Part shown: positions 5,952-9,735 of the stretch, piece by piece
How the letters are laid out: the number at the start of each line of letters is the position of its first letter
How positions within the stretch are numbered: the stretch's first letter is position 1
From: an uncultured Frankineae bacterium
GTDB taxonomy: Bacteria; Actinomycetota; Actinomycetes; Mycobacteriales; SCTD01
Direction: 5' to 3'
NCBI GenBank assembly: GCA_902805805.1
Contig: CADCUE010000167.1
Coordinates: forward strand, 1 to 9,735
DNA: 9,735 bases
Translations under genes and position numbers: made by a program
The notes under the pieces: model-generated
What the model was told of the DNA's origin: nothing
The model's input: the letters and a program-made list of their open reading frames with translations, nothing else
Databases searched by the model: none

Positions 5952-6197
5952 GAGCTCGAGCAGCGCCAGCGCGATGGTCCCACCAGGTCGGCCGTGCGCC
6001 TGCCGCCAGCGGCCCACGACCTCGTTCTCGCGCGACTGCACGATGCGCGGGCCGCCGGCCGCACGTCGCGCCGACTGCACCGAGGCGCTCAGAGCGACGC
6101 GCTCGGCGACCAGCCGCACCAGCTCGGCGTCCAGCGCGTCGATGCGCTCGCGGCCGGCGCGTACGGCATCGCAGCGGGGGTCGTGCACGTCGTCCAT
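5934..6197 (-). CDS. aroQ: Chorismate mutase, small AroQ type
   Basis: The protein has 87 residues and is all-helical, converting chorismate to prephenate, the precursor of Phe and Tyr. The first helix holds RERIDALDAELVRLVAERVALS (16-37), with the R-x-x-I-D pattern and Arg33 typical of AroQ. The middle has SARRAAGGPRIVQSREN (42-58), matching the GG-x-R-x-x-x-S-R-E motif of the actinobacterial AroQ-delta enzymes such as M. tuberculosis Rv0948c, and the C-terminus ends in LLELGRGPL. There is no signal peptide, so it is a cytosolic, monofunctional enzyme. In M. tuberculosis such a protein is activated by binding DAHP synthase through its C-terminal tail; whether the RGPL tail does so here is unknown. 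The ATG is preceded by GAGAGG with 7 nt spacing. The gene follows an aromatic-rich leader ORF and stem-loops, so attenuation by Phe/Tyr supply is likely. Confidence 0.9.
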   Translation of the reverse strand: MDDVHDPRCDAVRAGRERIDALDAELVRLVAERVALSASVQSARRAAGGPRIVQSRENEVVGRWRQAHGRPGGTIALALLELGRGPL

Positions 6198-6236
6198 GGG
6201 AGAGCCTCTCGGTCAGGAGTCCCGACCCCGGAGGCT

Positions 6237-6259
6237 GACCCGGGTCGAGGACCCGGGTC
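6237..6259 (-). terminator. Attenuator-type hairpin between leader peptide and aroQ
   Basis: Two copies of the self-complementary decamer GACCCGGGTC (6237-6246 and 6250-6259), separated by GAG, form a perfect 10-bp stem. It begins 8 nt after the leader stop codon and 39 nt before the aroQ start, the usual place of an attenuator terminator. No U-run follows, so it could act as a GC-rich terminator or by blocking translation. Confidence 0.5.
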
Positions 6260-6266
6260 TGTCGTC

Positions 6267-6329
6267 TCAGCGCAGAGGCGCGACGGCGACCGGAGTCCGG
6301 TAGCCGTAGAAGAACCGCTGCGTCTGCAC
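6267..6329 (-). CDS. Aromatic-rich leader peptide of aroQ
   Basis: A 20-codon ORF on the minus strand reads MQTQRFFYGYRTPVAVAPLR (the first residue is encoded by GTG). It contains two adjacent Phe codons (TTC TTC) and two Tyr codons (TAC GGC TAC) within five codons, and no Trp. The product of the downstream gene leads only to Phe and Tyr, so the amino acids sensed match the pathway regulated. No Shine-Dalgarno precedes the GTG. Instead a -10 box ends 7 nt upstream, placing the transcript start on the GTG, so this would be leaderless. A stem-loop (ACCGG/CCGGT, 6289-6301) covers the codons just after the aromatic block, and another (6263-6285, two 4-bp halves) surrounds the stop codon. A ribosome stalled at the aromatic codons would melt the first. 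The next gene begins 69 nt further on. Confidence 0.65.
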   Translation of the reverse strand: MQTQRFFYGYRTPVAVAPLR

Positions 6330-6336
6330 GCCCAGC

Positions 6337-6366
6337 AGGCTAGCCGACAGGCGAGGCCGCTGTCAG
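6337..6366 (-). promoter_or_regulatory. Promoter of the leader peptide-aroQ unit
   Basis: On the minus strand, CTGACA (6361-6366; five of six matches to TTGACA) is followed after 18 nt by TAGCCT (6337-6342; TANNNT), then 7 nt to the GTG of the leader ORF at 6329. Spacing and position fit a sigma-70-type promoter giving a leaderless transcript. It begins directly after the SDR terminator. Confidence 0.6.
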
Positions 6367-6378
6367 CCGGGCACAGGA

Positions 6379-6410
6379 ACGGGGGCGCCGCCCGCAGGCA
6401 CCGCCCCCGT
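6379..6410 (-). terminator. Terminator of the SDR gene
   Basis: ACGGGGGCG (6379-6387) pairs perfectly with CGCCCCCGT (6402-6410), a 9-bp GC-rich stem with a 14-nt loop. It starts 8 nt after the SDR stop codon in the minus direction, so it separates that gene from the aroQ promoter. No T-tract is present. Confidence 0.6.
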
Positions 6411-6418
6411 CCGACCGT

Positions 6419-7321
6419 CTACTTCGTGAAGCGCTCGGACAGCGCGACGATCTCGTCGGTCGTCGACTGGGGGACGATGTAGCCGTCCCGCGCGGTGATC
6501 TCGTCCAGGTGCGCCTGCACGTCCTCGGCCGTCGGGGTCACGCCCTGGCCGGCGTACCAGCCCTGCGCCAGCCCCCAGAAGACGCTGGCGTAGCGGCCAC
6601 CGGCGGCGGAGAAGGCGCCGTGCGTCGTCGTGCACGCCTCGCTCGACAGGTAGGTCACCATCGGCGTGACCAGCTCGGGAGCCAGGTAGTTCGCGAAGTC
6701 GCCGAGCAGCTCCTCGGTCATCCGCGTCTTGGCGACGGGCATGATGACGTTGGACAGGATGCCGGCGCGTGCTCCCTCGACCGCGATCGTGTTGGACAGC
6801 CCGACCAGCCCCATCTTTGCGGCCGAGTAGTTCGTCTGGCCGAAGTTGCCGAACGTCGCGTTGGACGCGGTGAAGACGAACCGGCCGTAGCCGTTCTGCT
6901 TCATGACGGCGAACGCCGGCTGGCTGACGTAGAAGGCGGCCTTGAGGTGGACGTCGATGATGGCGTCGAGGTCCTCCCAGGTGAGCTTGAGGAAGCTCTT
7001 GTCGCGCAGGAAGCCGGCGTTGTTGATGACGACGTCGACCTTGCCGAAGCTGTCGACCGCCGTGCGCACGACGCTGGCCCCTCCCTCGGGCGTCATGACG
7101 GAGTCGAAGTTGGGCACGGCGTGGCCGCCCTGAGCGGTGATCTCGTCGACCACCTTCTGCGCCGCGGTGTGGTCACCGCCCCTGCCCTCGACGCTCCCGC
7201 CCAGGTCGTTGACGACGACGGCGGCGCCGCGGGCGGCGAGCTCCAGCGCGTAGGTGCGGCCGAGGCCGCCACCGGCGCCGGTGACGACGGCCACTCGACC
7301 GTCGAAGGTGATGTCGGACAC
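6419..7321 (-). CDS. SDR dehydrogenase, MFE-2 3-hydroxyacyl-CoA dehydrogenase type
   Basis: The protein has 300 residues. The GTG at 7321 is chosen because AGGAG stands 7 nt upstream and the nucleotide-binding strand begins soon after; a same-frame extension to 7411 would add 30 non-conserved residues. A classical Rossmann SDR fold shows T14-GAGGGLG21, NDLGG (38-42), NNAG (100-103) and the catalytic Tyr165-x-x-x-Lys169, with Ser153 as the likely catalytic serine. The long N-terminal loop (VVVNDLGGSVEGRGGDHTAA) and the GNFGQTNYSAAKMGLVGLSN segment are characteristic of the dehydrogenase half of peroxisomal multifunctional enzyme type 2 (HSD17B4). That family acts on (3R)-hydroxyacyl-CoA. A role in fatty-acid or sterol-side-chain oxidation is likely, but no hydratase or thiolase lies nearby to fix the substrate. 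It is monocistronic, with its own terminator. Confidence 0.88.
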   Translation of the reverse strand: MSDITFDGRVAVVTGAGGGLGRTYALELAARGAAVVVNDLGGSVEGRGGDHTAAQKVVDEITAQGGHAVPNFDSVMTPEGGASVVRTAVDSFGKVDVVINNAGFLRDKSFLKLTWEDLDAIIDVHLKAAFYVSQPAFAVMKQNGYGRFVFTASNATFGNFGQTNYSAAKMGLVGLSNTIAVEGARAGILSNVIMPVAKTRMTEELLGDFANYLAPELVTPMVTYLSSEACTTTHGAFSAAGGRYASVFWGLAQGWYAGQGVTPTAEDVQAHLDEITARDGYIVPQSTTDEIVALSERFTK

Positions 7322-7328
7322 AGTCGTG

Positions 7329-7333
7329 CTCCT
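7329..7333 (-). promoter_or_regulatory. Ribosome binding site deciding the SDR start
   Basis: AGGAG on the minus strand ends 7 nt before the GTG at 7321 and supports that start over the upstream in-frame ATG at 7411. Confidence 0.6.
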
Positions 7334-7370
7334 GCGGGTCGAGGGTGGGGTCGCGGTGGTCGTACGTGCA

Positions 7371-7388
7371 CCGCAGACCATGGTGCGG
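7371..7388. promoter_or_regulatory. Imperfect palindrome in the divergent intergenic region
   Basis: CCGCA (7371-7375) and TGCGG (7384-7388) flank the perfect palindrome ACCATGGT (7377-7384). It sits about 50 nt upstream of the SDR start and could be an operator for a TetR-type regulator, as is common for acyl-CoA genes. No regulator gene is visible in the window. Confidence 0.25.
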
Positions 7389-7473
7389 TCACCCCAGGAT
7401 GCCGGGCGCACCGCCCCGCAGAGCGGTCCTCGAGCACTGGTCGACTGTGACCTGCCTCATGCTGGGCCGCGTG

Positions 7474-8058
7474 ATGCTCTCCGGTCCGAGGCTGGACCTG
7501 CACCCGCTTGCGCTGCCCGTCCTCGAGGCCCTGCTCGCCGGCGACCGTGGGCGTGCGCAGGCGCTGCTGCCGTTCGCCGTGCGGGCCGACAGCTTCGCGG
7601 GCGATGCGTACGTCATGAGGCTGCGACGCGACCAGCTGCGCGCCGATCCGTCCGAGCTGCCCTGGCTGTACCGCGCCGCCGTGCTCCGCTCCTCCGGTCG
7701 GGTGGTCGGCCGCGCCGGCTTCCACGCACCGCCGGACGCCGACGGGACCGTGGAGATCGGCTATCACGTGGCTGAGGCCGAGCGGCGCCAGGGCTTCGCG
7801 ACCGAGATCGTGCGCACGCTGCTCGTCTGGGCCGCCCGGCAGGGCGCCCGGCGGTGCCTCGGGAGCACGGCCCCCGCCAACGTCGCCTCGCAGGCCGTCC
7901 TCGCCCGCTTCGGGTTCGTCCGCACGGGTGAGCAGATCGACGAGGTCGACGGGCTCGAGCTGGTGTTCACCGCGGACCTGCGGGGCTTTGCCGAGTCGGA
8001 CGGACCCCCGCTACCATCCTCGACGGAAGCCGCAAGGCCTCCTGGAGGCGTCGCCTAG
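7474..8058 (+). CDS. GNAT-family N-acetyltransferase (RimJ/RimL-like)
   Basis: The protein has 194 residues from the ATG at 7474. The frame stays open further upstream, and GTG 7471 or ATG 7459 are alternatives; none has a clear Shine-Dalgarno. The start fits because SGPRLDLHPL is the usual opening strand of this subgroup. The acetyl-CoA-binding motif A is VEIGYHVAEAERRQGFATEI (93-112), with the pyrophosphate-binding R104-R-Q-G-F-A109, and motif B is NVASQAVLARFGFVRTGE (136-153). The RimJ/RimL-like group acetylates alpha-amino groups or small molecules; the substrate is not predictable. The final residues after about 170 (proline-rich, ending PPGGVA) look like a non-conserved tail, and the stop lies 15 nt inside tRNA-Ser. 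The promoter of that tRNA also falls inside this tail. Confidence 0.82.
   Translation: MLSGPRLDLHPLALPVLEALLAGDRGRAQALLPFAVRADSFAGDAYVMRLRRDQLRADPSELPWLYRAAVLRSSGRVVGRAGFHAPPDADGTVEIGYHVAEAERRQGFATEIVRTLLVWAARQGARRCLGSTAPANVASQAVLARFGFVRTGEQIDEVDGLELVFTADLRGFAESDGPPLPSSTEAARPPGGVA
7988..8017 (+). promoter_or_regulatory. Promoter of tRNA-Ser, inside the GNAT gene
   Basis: TTGCCG (7988-7993) and TACCAT (8012-8017) are separated by 18 nt, and the tRNA begins 26 nt after the -10 box. This is a fair sigma-70-type promoter lying within the last codons of the acetyltransferase. Confidence 0.5.
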
Positions 8059-8133
8059 TCCGGTCTATGGCGCCGCACTGCTAATGCGGTTTGGGTCTCA
8101 AGCCCATCGGGAGTTCAAATCTCCCCGCCTCCG
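8044..8133 (+). tRNA. tRNA-Ser(GCU)
   Basis: The gene is a 90-nt class II tRNA. The acceptor stem is GGAGGCG/CGCCTCC, with G as discriminator. The anticodon arm is CCGCA-CTGCTAA-TGCGG, giving anticodon GCT (reads AGC/AGU Ser codons). A long variable arm with GGG...CCC pairing and a T arm GGGAG-TTCAAAT-CTCCC complete the serine-type fold. The 3' CCA is not encoded at its proper position. The 5' 15 nt overlap the end of the acetyltransferase gene. Confidence 0.95.
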
Positions 8134-8163
8134 CCCCAGCGCCCGACGCCGAGACGCCGCTCA

Positions 8164-8182
8164 CCCCGGGAAGAGCCCGGGG
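8164..8182 (+). terminator. Hairpin terminator after tRNA-Ser
   Basis: CCCCGGG (8164-8170) and CCCGGGG (8176-8182) form a 7-bp stem with a 5-nt loop, 30 nt after the tRNA and just before the ribosome binding site of the transporter gene. No T-tract is present. Confidence 0.5.
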
Positions 8183-8205
8183 CCGGCGGAGGTTGACCAT
8201 CGAGC

Positions 8206-9528
8206 GTGAGGTCACCCACGGACGCCGGCCGCGTCGCCGCGCTCGTCGGGCTGCTGTTCGGACTGGCCGGCATGGGCAGCGCGGCCGTGGCGGTGACCCT
8301 GCCCGCCATCGCGGACGACCTCGGCCTGTCCACCGGCGGCGCCTCGTGGATCATCAGCCTGTACGCCCTGATGCTCGCGGTGGCCACCGCCGTCTACGGC
8401 CGGGTCGCCGACCTCGCGGGCATCCGCCTGCCGCTGCTCGTGGGCGTCGTGCTCATGGCCGGCAGCGCGGTGCTGGGTGCGTTCGCCCCGACGTACGAGG
8501 TGCTGCTGGCCGCGCGGCTGCTGCAGGGGTCCGGCGCCGCCGCCGTACCGGTCCTCGGCATGGCGATCGTCAGCGCCCGCTACGACGGCAGCATCCGCAC
8601 GAGCGCGCTCGGTCGGGTCGCCGGCACCGCCGCTGCCGTGAGCGCCCTCGGGCCGCTCGCCGGCGGGCTCGTCGAGGACGCGCTGAGCTGGCGCGCCGTC
8701 GTGGCGCTGCCCGCGCTGGGACTGCTCGTCGTGCCCGCCCTCTGGCGCGCCGTGCCGAGCGAGGGCACCGGTGCCCGCCTCGACCTGCTCGGCGCGGTGC
8801 TCGTCGCCGGGACCGCCTCCGGTCTGGTCCTGCTCGTGCAGTCGCCGTCGTCCGGTCTGGTGGTCGCCGTGGTGGGGGCCGTGCTGCTGGCCCTCGGTGT
8901 GCCGGCCGCCACGGTCTGGGTGCACCGGCGGCCGGAGGGCTTCCTGCCGCTGGCCGTCGTCCGCGAGCCGGTGGTCGTCCGCAGCGCGCTGGCCGCCTCC
9001 TGCGTCCCGGCCGCCTGGTTCGCGCTGCTGATCGCCGTCCCCGCCGTGCTGGCCCTGCGCGGATGGACGCCCCTCGAGGTCGGCCTGGCCCTCATCCCGA
9101 GCGCCGTCACGGGCTTCGTCGCGCCACGCCTCGCCAGCCCGCTGCTGGTCCGGCTGGGCGCCGCGAAGTCGCTCGTCGTGTCCGGCGGGACCGCCGCCGT
9201 CGCTCTGGGGCTCGCCGCCGCAGGTGCCGCGGCCGGCTCGGCCGTGCTGCTCGTCGGCGCCGTCGTGCTCGTGACGTTCGCGTTCGGGCTCGGGCAGCCC
9301 GCGCTGATGGCGGCGGTGGGCGACGCGGTGCCGGCCGACGTCCGGGGCGTCGCCCTCGGCATCGCCACCCTGGTGTTCCTCGTCGGCGGTGGCGTCGGGT
9401 CGGCCGTCGTGGGCGGCATCGGGGAGCTGGTCGGCATCGACCGCAGCCTGCTGCTGCTCGCGCTGCTGCCGATCGCCGGCGCGGTGGCGCTGGTGCCGAC
9501 CCTGCGCGCGGAGCGCCTCGCGGCCTGA
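8206..9528 (+). CDS. MFS drug/solute exporter, DHA-type
   Basis: The protein has 440 residues, starting at a GTG with GGAGG 13 nt upstream (rather far, but there is no better in-frame choice). It is a proton-driven antiporter of the major facilitator superfamily, in the cytoplasmic membrane. The N-terminal half shows all classic drug-exporter motifs: motif D-like AVAVTLPAIADDLGLS (27-42), motif A GRVADLAGIRLPLLVG (65-80) between helices 2 and 3, motif B around R104-LLQGSGAA in helix 4, and the antiporter motif C GPLAGGLVED (149-158) with SWR (161-163) closing helix 5. A dozen or so hydrophobic segments follow to the end. These features resemble the DHA2 (EmrB/QacA) group, though that group is usually longer, with 14 helices. 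The substrate is unknown and no regulator is adjacent. The gene lies alone between two tRNA genes, and a hairpin follows. Confidence 0.88.
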   Translation: MRSPTDAGRVAALVGLLFGLAGMGSAAVAVTLPAIADDLGLSTGGASWIISLYALMLAVATAVYGRVADLAGIRLPLLVGVVLMAGSAVLGAFAPTYEVLLAARLLQGSGAAAVPVLGMAIVSARYDGSIRTSALGRVAGTAAAVSALGPLAGGLVEDALSWRAVVALPALGLLVVPALWRAVPSEGTGARLDLLGAVLVAGTASGLVLLVQSPSSGLVVAVVGAVLLALGVPAATVWVHRRPEGFLPLAVVREPVVVRSALAASCVPAAWFALLIAVPAVLALRGWTPLEVGLALIPSAVTGFVAPRLASPLLVRLGAAKSLVVSGGTAAVALGLAAAGAAAGSAVLLVGAVVLVTFAFGLGQPALMAAVGDAVPADVRGVALGIATLVFLVGGGVGSAVVGGIGELVGIDRSLLLLALLPIAGAVALVPTLRAERLAA

Positions 9529-9534
9529 CGCGTC

Positions 9535-9563
9535 GAGCGGCGGCTGGTCCGACCGGGCCGCTC
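9535..9563 (+). terminator. Hairpin terminator after the MFS gene
   Basis: GAGCGGC (9535-9541) pairs with GCCGCTC (9557-9563), and an inner GGTC/GACC pair can continue the stem. It starts 6 nt after the stop codon. There is no T-tract. Confidence 0.5.
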
Positions 9564-9574
9564 TGCCGGACCGG

Positions 9575-9580
9575 TATGCT
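9575..9580 (+). promoter_or_regulatory. -10 element of tRNA-Arg
   Basis: TATGCT fits TANNNT and ends 26 nt before the tRNA, the same distance as the -10 box of tRNA-Ser. No convincing -35 is seen. Confidence 0.45.
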
Positions 9581-9606
9581 CTGTCCCCGTCGCTCCCGAG
9601 CGACGC

Positions 9607-9679
9607 GCGCTCGTAGCTCAACGGATAGAGCACTTGACTACGGATCAAGAGGTTGCAGGTTCGAATCCTGCCGAGCGCA
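9607..9679 (+). tRNA. tRNA-Arg(ACG)
   Basis: The gene is a 73-nt class I tRNA. The acceptor stem is GCGCTCG/CGAGCGC with A as discriminator. The D arm has GCTC...GAGC, the anticodon arm is CTTGA-CTACGGA-TCAAG with anticodon ACG (A34, expected to be edited to inosine, reads CGN Arg codons), and the T arm is GCAGG-TTCGAAT-CCTGC. The 3' CCA is not encoded. A 6-bp hairpin (GTCGCT/AGCGAC, 9589-9604) lies directly before it in the precursor leader. Confidence 0.96.
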
Positions 9680-9735
9680 CACATAGTCGCAGGTCGGAGT
9701 AGGCGCAGCCGCTCACCGTCTTCGACGGGACCGCC
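9680..9735. other. Tail of the window, nothing identified
   Basis: These 56 nt follow tRNA-Arg. I see no gene start, clear terminator or att-like repeat here. Confidence 0.5.

Noticed and set aside
6237..6259. Tandem GACCCGGGTC copies as a transcription-factor binding site
   Set aside because: They could be two operator half-sites, but their position between a leader ORF and aroQ and the perfect long stem favour an RNA hairpin. The operator idea cannot be fully excluded.
7322..7411. 30-residue N-terminal extension of the SDR from the ATG at 7411
   Set aside because: The extension is Arg/Thr-rich and unlike family members. AGGAG supports the GTG at 7321.
8212..9684. Long minus-strand frame opposite the MFS transporter and through tRNA-Arg
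   Set aside because: It is antisense to a clear transporter and a tRNA. Its composition (runs of Gly, Arg, Gln, His, Asp) is typical of a shadow frame.
8044..9735. tRNA 3' ends as phage or island attachment sites
   Set aside because: No repeat of a tRNA 3' end, no integrase and no mobile genes are present in the window.

Overview
This is a GC-rich window with GTG starts, many 4-bp start/stop overlaps, leaderless-looking promoters, an LGFP-repeat protein and an AroQ-delta-like chorismate mutase. Together these point to a high-GC Gram-positive (Actinomycetota) chromosome. The genus cannot be told from the sequence. No phage, IS element or CRISPR array is visible.

Region 1 (1-3329, + strand) is a tightly coupled operon resembling part of the methylamine-dehydrogenase (mau) maturation set. 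It holds the C-terminal end of a MauE-like membrane protein, a MauD-like thioredoxin with a CSTC motif, a 25-residue hydrophobic mini-ORF, an uncharacterised multi-pass membrane protein, an uncharacterised soluble protein, and a Tat-exported protein. That last protein has 18 cysteines and resembles the MADH light chain (MauA), with four LGFP-type repeats fused to its C-terminus. Most joints are GTGA or ATGA overlaps. No heavy chain or MauG is visible, and one of the two tryptophans of the TTQ cofactor seems to be missing. The likely role is making, folding and exporting a disulfide-rich cell-surface protein, not ordinary methylamine oxidation.

Region 2 (3342-5911, + strand) is a two-gene unit: an E. 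coli-type SerA with a C-terminal ACT domain, overlapped by 4 bp with a D-2-hydroxyglutarate-dehydrogenase-like flavoprotein. The pairing suggests that serine synthesis is coupled to re-oxidation of D-2-hydroxyglutarate.

Region 3 (5926-6366, - strand) is a monofunctional chorismate mutase. It is preceded by what I read as a leaderless 20-codon leader peptide carrying Phe-Phe-Tyr-Gly-Tyr, with a promoter and stem-loops. This looks like a Phe/Tyr attenuator.

Region 4 (6379-7321, - strand) is an SDR dehydrogenase of the MFE-2 type with its own hairpin terminator. A GNAT acetyltransferase diverges from it (7474-8058, +), and its last 15 nt overlap a tRNA-Ser(GCU) gene.

Region 5 (8044-9679, + strand) is tRNA-Ser(GCU), an MFS transporter and tRNA-Arg(ACG), each followed or preceded by hairpins. 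The last 56 nt (9680-9735) hold nothing I can identify.
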